Below, piece by piece: positions 22,290 through 32,389 of a stretch of DNA of 64,000 nt. Position 1 is the first letter of the stretch; every line of letters starts with the position of its first letter. Origin of the DNA: Capsicum annuum. Its lineage: Eukaryota; Streptophyta; Magnoliopsida; Solanales; Solanaceae. Position numbers and translations under genes: made by a program. The notes below the pieces were generated by a model that saw only the letters and a program-made list of their open reading frames with translations, searched no databases and had not been told where the DNA came from. The DNA lies in contig NC_061121.1 of assembly GCF_002878395.1 (NCBI RefSeq), forward strand, positions 47,977,111 through 48,041,110, given 5' to 3'.

Positions 22290-23437
22290 GAGCTTAAAAA
22301 AACATAGTGCAACTATTGCACAATAGTGGGCAGTTCATTGCCTTGTCCTTAGCAGAATAATTAGTCCTTACTAATAATAAGTGAGCAGACTTAGTCATCC
22401 TATCCACGATGAACCAAATAGAATTAAATTGGTTTTGAGACCACAGAAGATTGGTAATTAAATCCATATTAATTGCTTTCTACTTTCACACAGGTAGCTT
22501 AATTTCTTTAGACAACCCACCGAGTCTCAAGTTCTCCACCTTCACTTATTGACATACCATGCACTTAGCCACAAAATTGGCCACTTCCCTCTTTATATTA
22601 TTCCCCGAATAAATTTCTTTCAAGTCATGGTACATCTTTTTCGAATCAGGATGAACTATTTACTGTGACTCATGAGCTTCGTCCAAAATTCTTTCTTGCA
22701 ACCCATCTATATCGGGAACACACAACCTCTCTTGGTACCTTACGATACCATCACTACCAATATCCAAAGCCATCACCTTCTACTTACACGCATCATCCTT
22801 GTTGCATTTTGATAGGATCCAACACCTGCTTCTCCTTTATCTTAGCACCAAGAGATGACTTCACTACCTCTTGCACAAATAGATCACCATCCTCCGAATC
22901 TAAGAGACGAACTCCAAGATTAGCTAAATAGTGAATATCCTTCACTAAATCCCATTTTTCTTTATCCACGTGAGATAAGATCCCCAGAGATAACCTTCTA
23001 AGAGTATCAACAACCATATTAGCTTTACCTGTGTGATAGTAGAGACTCATGTCGTGGTCTTTGAGTAACTCAAGCCATCTTCTTTGCCTGAGAGTCAACC
23101 CCTTCTGGGTGAATACATATTGTAGGCTCTTAAGATATGAATAAATGTCAACATGGACCCCATATAGATAGTGTCACCCAATCTTCAATGCGCACACCAC
23201 AACCAACTACTCTAAATTATAGTCGAATAATTTCTCTCATGAACTTTCAACTGCCTAGAAGCATATGCTACTACCTTGCCATGCTATATTTACACACAAG
23301 CAAGTCCCTAATGAGACGCATCACAATAAACCTTGAATCCATCAATACCCTCAGTCAGGGTTAAAATCGGAGCAGAAGTTAATTTATTTTTCAGTTTTTC
23401 AAAACTCCCCTCAAAAGCATCGGACCATAGAAACTTA
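22290..23437 (-). pseudogene. Gypsy element C: RNase H and integrase (3' part lost)
   Basis: Reading on minus from 23437: FLWSDAFEGSFEKLKNKLTS, ILTLTEGIDGFKVYCDASH (RNase H catalytic D), [47 protein letters not shown] (open stretch 22793-23098). Then the integrase zinc region (HPDSKKMYHDL, FVAKCMVCQ) and core (INMDLITNLLWSQNQFNSIWFIVDRMTKSAH, first catalytic D present). The integrase stops soon after this motif near 22290. Its second and third acidic residues, the GPY/F module and the 3' LTR are absent. Confidence 0.85.
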
Positions 23438-24947
23438 GGTGTTCAAAAGAAGATGAATCCCAAAATCAATTTCCCTATTGGTAGGGACACCAAGAAGGTC
23501 ATCAGGTAAAATCTCAGGAAATTCCTTAACCATTGGGATGGATTGTAAAGATGGACCCTCCGAGTTAGAATCTTTAACCCAGACCAAAGAATAAAGACAC
23601 CCCTTGGAAATCAATTTTCCCAGACCTATGATATGATATGAACCTTTCCTTAGGTATAAGGGAACTCCCTTCCAACTTGATAACCTACTCATTAGGAAAT
23701 TTGGAAATGAACTTATGGGTCCAATAATCTAAAGAGGCATATATCAAATGCAACAAATCCATCCCTAAGATAACATCAAAATCTAGCATGTCTAATTCAA
23801 TCAAATCTACCAAAGTTTCCCTACCACCAACAGATACCACCTAACCCTCATAGACTCTTCTAGAAACCACTAAGTCATCTACCAGGGTAGAAATAGAAAA
23901 GGGATCTGAAATATACTCAGGACAGAAATCAAAATACATAACCAAAAATAGGATCATATAAGAAAGGGTAGAACCCATATCAAGTAAACAATATACATCA
24001 CAATAAAAGAGTTTAATATTCTAATGATGACATTAGGAGATGCCTCAGACTCCTGATTGGTAGTGAGAGAATACAGGCAATTTCGGCTAGTGTCGATACT
24101 AAAAATGGTACCCTTTGGTGCAGGAGTTGATGATGTGGAAACCAAAACTTTGTTAGCCCCAGAAGTGACCTTACTCACGTTCTCAACATATGTCCTAGAT
24201 GATCATAGTTAAAACACTGCTTTCTCCACTCATCATAGAAACCATAATGCAACTGGCCATAAAATATGTAAGGAGGACATGATGGAGTTGACTTGGCCCT
24301 ACTGGCCTAAGATTAGGAACCCTGTGCCCTAGTACCATTACCACTATAAAATTGATGGTCTCCAGACTATTTTGGATAAGGTGCACTATCCATTGAATAG
24401 GAACCAGAGTTGACCCACTTCTTATTAGACCATTTCCTACCATCTTTACCACTCTGCTATTGATTTCCACCCTGATATGAATACTAAAACTTCTTACGCT
24501 GCCTCTCGCCCATCTCTGCTTGCTTCTTATTTTCCTCTTTAACTTGTTATATATAAACCACAAGTTATAAACCACAAGTCAAGATATATCCATATCCTTA
24601 TTAAATAAGGCAACCTTGCTCTCAAAAACTAAATCCTGAGATAAATCAGAAGAAAAATTCATTATTTTAGCCCTCATGCTAGACACTAGCTCAGGAGCAT
24701 ATCGCGATAACTGGTGGAATTCAAAGCATATTCCTTCACCGTCATCCTGTCTTTCTTCAAGTTCACAAACTTCTCAGATTTTGCCTCCCTTAACTCTTAA
24801 AAGAAACGATCAAGAAAAGTACTAGAGAATTCATCCCATAAAGCGGACTCAGCATCATCACCCTAAGCTACTCCCACTCTTTTTACCATTGGTGTGCTAC
24901 ATCTTTTAATTAATAAGCAACGAACTCCACACCCTCTATATCAGTAG
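23438..24947 (-). pseudogene. Gypsy element C: gag C-part and protease
   Basis: From 24947 downward on minus: a gag piece (EFSSTFLDRFF, KSEKFVNLKKDRMTVKEYAL near 24730-24830), a zinc-knuckle remnant (CFNYDHLGHM near 24200-24230), the protease end IELDMLDFDVILGMDLLHLIYASLDYW (23700-23810) and the linker MVKEFPEILPDDLLGVPTNREIDFGIHLLLNT (23438-23545). The RT domain that should follow is absent: the linker joins RNase H at about 23437. The gag continues at 37734 beyond the inserted element A. Confidence 0.82.
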
Positions 24948-27331
24948 TGTAACACATCAAATTTTTCCTAAGCTTAATTTCTCCTCAAGAAGTTTAAGGA
25001 GTGACTTACTAAGTGAGTATCATTTTAACCATATGGAATTTCCCTAAATTCAACTTTTTATCACATGGGAAATTTTCCCAAATTCGATGCCTGACTAAGA
25101 AGTTATAGCTAATTTGAGTCCTAGTTATAAAACAACATCATTTTAGGCCTTGGCGCATCGTGGAGAGGGTCTATTTGACAATTGTCAAATTCCAGGCGAA
25201 CTCCGTGATAGTGGCACATTGCGGAGGACCCCAATTTCCCAATAGTCAATTTCCAGTGGCCTAACGCGATTGTGATATGTCGTGCTGAGGTTCCAGGTCA
25301 CAACCAGTGGTACAACGAGATGGCTTCGTGTCGTGGTAACTTATAGATTCCCATTTTTCAATTTCCAGTGAGCCACCGCGATGGTGGCATATTACGGTGG
25401 CCCATAAATTAGGTTCCCAGTTTAATTGTTCTAGCTTCGTACAAAAGTTAAAAAGGGCACTTTGGACTTTTTCCAAGCCTCTTAAATCATGCAAACACCT
25501 AATTAAAGTCATTTACAAGCATTCTATGAAGTTTTTCTCAAGTTTTCTCTCAACAAAAACCCTAAGTATCCAAAAACTCTTCCAAGAATCTCAAGAATAT
25601 ACTATAGATTTTCTAAATTGAATCAAGATTCAAGGTTCCCATTCATTCAAGAGTACAAATAGAGTCCCAAAAGTGAGAGTTCATCCAAAGCTTCTAATTC
25701 AAGGTATGTGGGGTTTGAACAAAGATACTCCTTTCGTTCTTGTGCCCAAAAGTTGTTTTAAATTACAAGAATATATGGTTTCACATGTTTTCTTATGAAA
25801 ATTAAAGTATGGGTTTGTACCCTTTGTTTTTGTTCTTGAGATTATCATAATTTTCATGTTTTAGAAATTGAGATACATGAGTATGTTGAAATTTTAATGC
25901 ATAATGCTGAAATTCCAGATTTCTATATAATTTATGAATCCTTACGATCTCTAGTATGCATTTTGATGAGTCTTAACTTGAGATTGAGCTATGGGCCACT
26001 AAGCCCTACTTGATAATTGCAATTTTTATGAACTTCTGTGCTATAAGTACCTATGATTTGAGTACTTTGAGATTATTGAGAAATATTTAACCTTTTTGGT
26101 ACTAATAGAGTTGGAATTCGTAATGATGTTCTATTAAAACAAATAGTAATACATTCTGGTCTTCAGTGTAGACCCTTGAGTTATTTGAGGTAGATTTCCT
26201 AAGAGTTTTGAGCTAAGTATGGGAGTAGTATTTAGCATCGAGTTGGGTATGATTCCAAGGTCTCATACCCCAGAACTATATGCCATCGTAGGACTGAGAT
26301 TTATGGGCCCAAGGCCAAGATAGTGATCACTGAGTTGAGGTTATACTCCCTGGCAAGAGTATGATGCCTCTCCCCAACATGAGGTTTCTCCCTTTGGAGG
26401 AAAAGATGTTGGACTTCATGTAGCTTACATGGTTTATGTCAGTTAAAAGAAACTCCCGAGTGTCCAAAGTTATATAATCCCATGTTTTTAGTGTCCTAAG
26501 TCTAAAAGAGTTCTAGAGTTCCCAAATGTTGAAAGTTCCTAAAAGTTTTGAGTCCTTGAATTTTAAAAAAGCTTTACTCTCTATGAGATAAAAGTAGGAG
26601 TTTGAAAGTATTGTTTAAAGTTCCTTTAGCCTTCAAGTATTGAGAATTAGAGGAGAGAAGAGATTTTAAAGTTAAGTATAATGACTCACGAGATTTGTAT
26701 TTCATGATTCACTATTCACGATTCATGAGAATTATCTTTAAGATTTGTTCAAGCTATGTAAATCATTCATATATGCATGCATGATTTTATAAAAAGTAAT
26801 GATAATGCTTATTTAAATGTATACACCCCCCATACACTCAATATATTCCCAAGTGCTGATCCACATATATGTCTATGTGCTACATTGTCTTACAATGTAG
26901 GTTCAGTTGCTCAGTCCTAGCCTCGTCAGTGATTTCTAAGTACCTTTGTCTATATCTCCACAGTGGTGAGTCCTCATGGTTCGAGGACCTATCTTCAGAT
27001 GTTTAGTATCTTAGTAGATATATTATTACTTTTAGTTCAGTTTGAGTCAGTTGGGGGTTTGTCCCAATGGCTCTTTAGTCATAGAGTAATAGAGGCTTTG
27101 TCAGACTAGTTATCAGATTGTTAGTATATTGAGATTTCTAGTATTTTGGTCGTTTAGATCGAGCATTTTCTTCATATTTCCTATCATTTGATATAATAGT
27201 ACCAGTGTTTTTTTTTAGTTTATCTCAAAATTAGTTATTATATGTAGTAATAGGCTTAAAGGGTTATCTTGGGGCTACTTGTAGCATTAAGCACCGTGTG
27301 ATGCTTCGGGATGGGATTTTGGGGCATTACA
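24948..27331 (+). repeat. Element A 5' LTR
   Basis: It is 2384 bp, from tgtaacacatc to ggggcattaca. Positions 25140-25400 hold a GC-richer array of imperfect repeats with broken dyads such as ccaccgcgatggtggca. A probable leader follows (aaaccctaag near 25558, caag-rich), then the donor-like AAG|GTATGT at 25701-25709. Compared with its partner it carries an extra repeat unit of about 110 bp (near 25250-25365) and lacks a short segment present near 35520-35560. Confidence 0.92.
25701..25709 (+). promoter_or_regulatory. Candidate 5' splice site in LTR
   Basis: The sequence AAG|GTATGT, with the break after 25703, fits the plant donor consensus. The partner LTR has the same at 36079-36087. Related LTRs have it at 33406-33414 and 59861-59869. 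Splicing itself is inference. Confidence 0.45.
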
Positions 27332-27335
27332 AACT

Positions 27336-27348
27336 TGGTATCATAGCC
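27336..27348 (+). promoter_or_regulatory. Element A primer-binding site, initiator-Met tRNA
   Basis: The sequence tggtatcatagcc differs at one base from TGGTATCAGAGCC. It lies four bases after the 5' LTR, as expected. Confidence 0.92.
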
Positions 27349-27541
27349 TAAGGTTTAAGGAGTCCTAGGGAGTCTGACAAGCCGTGTTAAGTAGAGTCTT
27401 GATCATCGGTGTGTAGCGCACCACATCTATGAGCAAGAGGCTACATGACGTTTTAGGAAAAAGTTATTTCTTTCTTTCAGATTCTATCGTGCCTATGGTT
27501 GTCCCTCTTATCTAATAATTAATGCTCTTCTATTTCATAAA
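27349..27541 (+). promoter_or_regulatory. Element A leader with acceptor-like sites
   Basis: It shares blocks with the leaders of elements B, B', C and the LARD: agtagagtctt, a gtgtgtagcgcaccac stem-like segment, gcaagaggctac and tttaggaaaa. A strong acceptor-like ttatttctttctttcag ends at 27480. A second, worn acceptor (ttctatttcat) lies directly before the gag start at 27542. The leader may serve in packaging or dimerisation (inferred). Confidence 0.55.
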
Positions 27542-28741
27542 AAGCCTTCCCGAAGAGCAAATGCCCACAGAAACGATAATGAGCAACCCAGCCTTTTGAT
27601 TCCTTGAATGAGACTGTGTCTCATGCTGAGTCTCAGGTGGACTTTCATGCGTTAGCCCAAGAAGCCACCGCTAATGTTCAGTCCAATAACCAGGCCACAA
27701 TTCCAAATTAGCAAAGAGGTGATTTAGCTCCTGCTAGGATTCGTGATTTCATATGAATCTGTCGGAGTTTTATGGGTCTAAGAAAGGTGAAGAGCTACAG
27801 TTATACCTTGAGGAGGTGAGAAAGATCACACAGGTGATGCATATTTCTGACAAAGAAAGTATTGAGCTGGCGTCTTACAGGTTGAAAGACATTGCTTATG
27901 ACTGGGTTGTATTGTGGAGGAAGGGTAGAGATAAGGATGCTGCTCCTCTGACTTGGCAGTTTTTCCAAGATGCATTCTTGGACAAGTTCTTCCCGCTTGA
28001 GATAGAAAAGAGAAGATTGAGGAGTTTATAAACTTAAGGCAGGGGTGTATGACTGTTAAGGAGTACTGCTTGAAGTTCAACCAGTTAGCCAAGTATGCTC
28101 CTGATTTGATTTCTGACACCCGAGCTAGTATGAGCAAGTTCGTGATAGGTGTTTCTAGTTTAGAACTAAAAGAGTGTAGGACTACGATGCTGAATAGGGA
28201 TATGGATCTATCTAGGTTGATGATACATGCATAGCAGATAGAGGTAGACAAAATAATCTAAATAGATAGAGTGAGGGGTAAAAAGAGGGCTAGATTTGAG
28301 CAACATGAGTATAGCCAGGCTAGGTTCTATAGAGGGAACCACCCATAGTTTTAGGGCTGTTCGTCTATGCCAGTGCCTTCATTAGCTAGTACTCCCACTC
28401 TTAGAGGCAGATAAGAGCTAAGGAATATGTCTTCTATGTCCAGGTCCCAGAACAATATAGGTAATAGACACCGCTATACTTCATGTGCTAAGTCTGGTAG
28501 GGATTATCCCAATGAGTGTTTATTAGACCAAAGAGGTTGTTTCGGTTATGGCAAGCTAGGCCATAGACTTAGAGATTGTCTGCATGCTAGGCAGGAAAAC
28601 AGAGATGCCCGACCCCAGACACAGACTACTAGTGCACCAGCTCTTGTAGCTCGTTCTTCCCCTGCTCAAGGAACTTCATCTAGAACTACTGGTGGTCAAC
28701 GCCAGAATAGATTCTATGCCTTACCATCCCATCAGGAGTAG
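27542..28741 (+). pseudogene. Element A gag (capsid and zinc knuckle)
   Basis: The start codon is mutated to AAG (KPSRRANA where MPSRRANA is expected). The capsid core 27753-28031 reads LSEFYGSKKGEELQLYLEEVRKI, YRLKDIAYDWVVLWRKGR and WQFFQDAFLDKFFPLE, a typical Retrotrans_gag domain. MTVKEYCLKFNQLAKYAPDL (28049-28110) follows. The zinc knuckle at 28527-28580 is CFGYGKLGHRLRDC, where the second Cys is Tyr. A Gln/Thr/Ser-rich tail leads to a stop at 28739. Stops at about 27602, 28029 and 28232 and frame changes break it. Confidence 0.88.
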
Positions 28742-29330
28742 AAGGGTTCTCTCGATGTTGTTACTGGTATGCTCCGTGTCTTTTGTTTTGATGTTTTTGT
28801 ATTTTTGGACCCTGGTTCAAGTTTCTCTTATGTGACCCCATTAGTAGCTGTGAATTTAAAAATGAGTCCCGCTAAGATTCTTGAGCCTTTCCTAGTTTCC
28901 ACACCAGTATAGAAATCAGTTGTTGCTAAATAAGTGTATAGAGATTATCCTGTTATTGTTCTTCATTGAGTCATATTTCCTGATTTGATAGAGTTGAACA
29001 TGGTGGATTTTGACCTTATTCTGGGTATGGATTGGTTTTATTCTTGTTATGCATCTATAGACTATCGTACCCGTGTGGTCAAGTTTTAGTTTCTTTATAA
29101 ACCAGTTTTTGAGTTGTCTGGGAGTTTGATATCTCCCAAGAGTCATTTTATCTCTTATCTCAAAGCTAGAAAGCTAATATCCAAAGGTTGCCTCTATCAC
29201 CTAGTTAAAGTCAAAGATACTAAGTTTGAGGCTTAAACTATTTAGTCAGTCAACATTGTTAATGAGTTTCCTAATGTTTTTTCGGAAGATCTCCCAGAGG
29301 TACCTCTCAATAGAGAGATAGAATTCAGGA
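28742..29330 (+). pseudogene. Element A protease
   Basis: VFCFDVFVFLDPGSSFSYVTPLVAVNL (28780-28860) holds the active-site region as DPGSS in place of the usual D(S/T)GA(S/T). The Asp is present. VDFDLILGMDWFYSCYASIDY (29002-29065) is the conserved ILG-MDW end. The linker [30 protein letters not shown] (29259-29350) joins to RT. Stops at about 28911, 28932 and 29088 make it inactive. Confidence 0.85.
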
Positions 29331-30150
29331 TTGACCTTCTTCCCGACACTCAGCCTATTTCTATTCTGCCATACCGTATGGCACCTAAAGATCTTAAGGA
29401 GTTGAAAGAGAAACTCAAAGATCTTTTAGATAAAGGTTTGATAAGGCCCAATGTCTCTCCTTGGGGCACACCTGTTCTTTTCATACCAAAGAAAGATGTT
29501 TCTTTGCGTATGTGCATTGACTATCATCAGTTTAACAAGGTCACAGTTAAGAATAAGTACCCCCTTCCGAGAATTGATGACCTGTTTGATCAGTTGCAAG
29601 GTGCAAGTTATTTCTCCAAGATAGACCTTAGATCCGGCTATCATCAGCTTAAAGTGAGGGAATGTGATATTCCAAAGACAGCCTTTTGATCCTGTTATGG
29701 TCACTTTGAGTTTTTAGTCATGTCTTTCGAGCTAACCAATGCCCCAGTATCCTTTATGGACCTCATGAATTGAGAGTTCAAGCAATATCTTGATATGTTT
29801 GTTATTGTTTTCATATATGATATCCTTGTGTACTCCCTTACTAATATTGACCATGCAAATTATCTTAGAATTGTCTTCCAAACTCTTAGAGATCACCAGT
29901 TGTCACCAAATTCAACAAGTGTCAATTTTGGCTAATATCAGTTGCCTTTTTGGGTCATATTATTTTAGCCAAAGGCATTAGAGTTGATCCCCAAAAGATA
30001 GAAGCTGTAAGAAATTAGCCTAGACCTATCTCTCCGTATGACATTAGAAGTTTATTAGTTCTAGCTGGCTACTATCGTCGTTTTGTTGAAGGTTTCTCTT
30101 CTATTGTGTCTCCCATGACCCGGTTGACCTAAAAGAAAGTTAAGTTCCAG
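29331..30150 (+). pseudogene. Element A reverse transcriptase
   Basis: The open stretch 29378-29689 shows [87 protein letters not shown] motifs 1 to A with the catalytic D in KIDL. After a stop at 29687, FIYDILVYS (29811-29836) stands where FIDDILVYS is expected, so the first Asp of the catalytic pair is Tyr. Later frames ([15 protein letters not shown] near 29970) are shifted. It is inactive. Confidence 0.92.
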
Positions 30151-30888
30151 TGGTCAGATTCCTGTGAGAAAAGTTTTCAAGAGTTGAAGACTCAACTTAC
30201 TTCAGCCCCTGTGTTGCCTTTTCCTGATGGTACAGATGATTTTGTGGTATATTGTGATGCCTCTATAGTTGGTTTGGGTTATATGTTGATGCAAAGGGTT
30301 AAGGTTATAGCCTATTTCTCTAGACAGTTAAAGCTACATTAAAAGAACTACCCATCCGATGATCTTGAGTTAGCTGCTGTGGTCTTTGCTTTGAAAATAT
30401 GGAGACACCATCTTTATGGTTTTTATGTTGACGTGTTTATTGATCACAAAAGCCTGCAGTACATGTTTACTCAGAGGGAGTTGAACCTTAGGCAGTGAAG
30501 GTGGTTAGAGTTGTTAAAGGACTATGATATGAGTGCGTTGTATCACCCGGGAAAGGCCAATGTAGTGGTAAATGCCCTTAGCAGGTTGTCTATGGGTAGT
30601 GTTACTCATGTAGAGAAAGGTAAGAAAGAGTTAGCCTGTGATGTGCATAGTTTGGCTAGACTGGGTGTTAGATTTCTTGATTCCACTGAGGGAAGTACTT
30701 TGGTGCAAAGTAGTTCCGAATCCTCTTTAGTTTTGGAAGTGAAAGAGAAGCAAGACTTAGATGATAGTTTGGTCAAACTAAAGGGGTCAGTTAAGGACCA
30801 AAAGGTAGAGGTCTTCTCCCAAGAGGGAGATGATGTGCTGAGATTGCAGGGTAGATTATGTGTTCTTTGTGTTGATGATCTAAGGTAG
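30151..30888 (+). pseudogene. Element A RNase H and integrase N-part
   Basis: FVVYCDASIVGLGYMLMQ (catalytic D), [22 protein letters not shown] (catalytic E), [21 protein letters not shown] (catalytic D) and the open stretch 30511-30888 with YHPGKANVVVNALSRLS. In the last motif the usual ADALSR Asp is Asn. Stops at about 30341 and 30496 interrupt it. Confidence 0.9.
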
Positions 30889-31980
30889 AGAATTATGGCT
30901 GAAGCGCATGGCGCACGATATTTTATTTATCCTGGCTCCACCAAGATGTACCACGACTTATGAGAAATCTATTGGTGGAGTGGTATGAAGAAGGATATAG
31001 CTGGGTTTGTAGCAAAGTGTGCAATATGCCAACATGTTAAGATAGTGCACCAAAGACCAGGTGGTGTGATGCAAGAGTTTGGTATTCCCACTTGGAAGTG
31101 GGAAGAGGTGAAAATAGATTTTGTGAGTGGATTACCTCTTTTGTGATGTCATCATGATTCTCTTTGGGTTGTTATAGATAGATTGACTAAGTCATCACAT
31201 TGTCTACCTATGCATACATCTTATACAACTAAGGATTATACTAGATTGTATATTCGGGAGTTGGTCAGGTTGTATGGAGTCCCCTTATCTATTATTTCAA
31301 ATAGGTGTACAAAGTTCACTTCTCAGTTTTGGACAGATTTCCAGAGGGATCTTGGTACCCAAGTTCATTTGAGTTTTGCGTTTCATCCGCAGACTGATGT
31401 CAGGCTGAGAGGACCATCCAAACTTTGGAGAATATGTTGAGGGCATGCACTCTAGATTTCAAAGGTATTTGGTATGAGTATTTGCCATTGATTGATTTTG
31501 CATATAACAATAGTTACTAGTCTAGAATCGAGATGGCACCATTTGAGGCTTTGTATGGTAGAGGATGTAACTCACCCATAGGTTGGTTTGAAGTGGGTGA
31601 AGCTACTTTGGTCGGACCTGATGCAGTATTTGAGGCTATGGAGAAGGTGAAGTTGATTAGAGAAAGGTTGAAGACAACTTAGAGTCATCAAAAGGCGTAT
31701 GTGGATGTGAGGAGAAGGGATCTTTAGTTTGAGGTGGGTGATTTGGTGTACTTGAAGATTTCACCCATGTAAAGGGTGAAGAGGTTTGGTAGAAAGGGGA
31801 AGCTTAGTCCCCGTTATGTTGGCCCCTATAGAGTCTTGAGCTGTGTTGGTAAAGTAGCCTATGAAGTTGAGTTCCTCGCAGAGTTGTCAGTCGTTCATCA
31901 AATTTTTCATGTCCCCATGCTTAAAAAGCATATCGGTGATTCTGTTGTAGTACATCCTTTAGAGAGTGCTGATATTTAGA
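30889..31980 (+). pseudogene. Element A integrase and GPY/F module
   Basis: The zinc region EAHGARYFIYPGSTKMYHDL...CAICQ (30900-31033) keeps its H and C residues. In the core, EEVKIDFVSGLP has the first D. SIISNRCTKFTSQFW (31289-31335) has Asn where the second catalytic Asp (SDRGTQF) belongs. A one-base loss near 31399 shifts the frame just before the catalytic Glu. YVGPYRVL...FHVPMLKK (31776-31979) is the GPY/F module. It would have joined element cDNA to chromosomes but is dead. Confidence 0.92.
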
Positions 31981-32188
31981 ACAGTCTTTCATTTGATGAG
32001 ATTCCTATTGAGATTCTAGATTTTCAAATCCGTAGACTGAGGAACAAAGAAGTTCCCTGGGTCAAAGTTTTGTGGAGGAACCAGTCAGTTGAGGGCGCTA
32101 CTTGGGAGGCAGAAGTAGACATACTAGGCAAGTACCCGCACCTCTTTTCTGCGAGTTCAGATCAAGCCGAAGGTAATATTGTTACTTA
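31981..32188 (+). pseudogene. Element A chromodomain
   Basis: After a stop at 31977-31979 the frame continues EIPIEILDFQIRRLRNKEVPWVKVLWRNQSVEGATWEAE and KYPHLFSA. This is the chromodomain of Tekay/Del-type chromoviruses (VKVLWR...GATWE core), which in living relatives helps target insertion to certain chromatin. It ends with a TAA at 32186-32188. Confidence 0.85.
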
Positions 32189-32349
32189 ACTCAGCCCTTC
32201 TAATCTAAAGTTTCAGCTAAACATCCACCCTTATTAAGTTCATGCATTCTCTAAAGTATTCAAGAGTGTAGAAAGACATAGATTCAGTTTAGCGAATTCT
32301 TCTAGCTTTACGTACTCAATTTCCTCTGTGCTCTTAGCTTAACTAGCGA

Positions 32350-32383
32350 CATTCGTGGACAAATGTTTCCAAGAGGGAGATAT
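32350..32383 (+). promoter_or_regulatory. Element A pre-PPT hairpin and polypurine tract
   Basis: The hairpin cattcg-tgga-caaatg lies at 32350-32365, with one mismatched pair compared with the perfect version in element B. The polypurine tract aagagggaga at 32371-32380 primes plus-strand DNA, and the 3' LTR starts at 32384. Confidence 0.8.
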
Positions 32384-32389
32384 TGTAAT

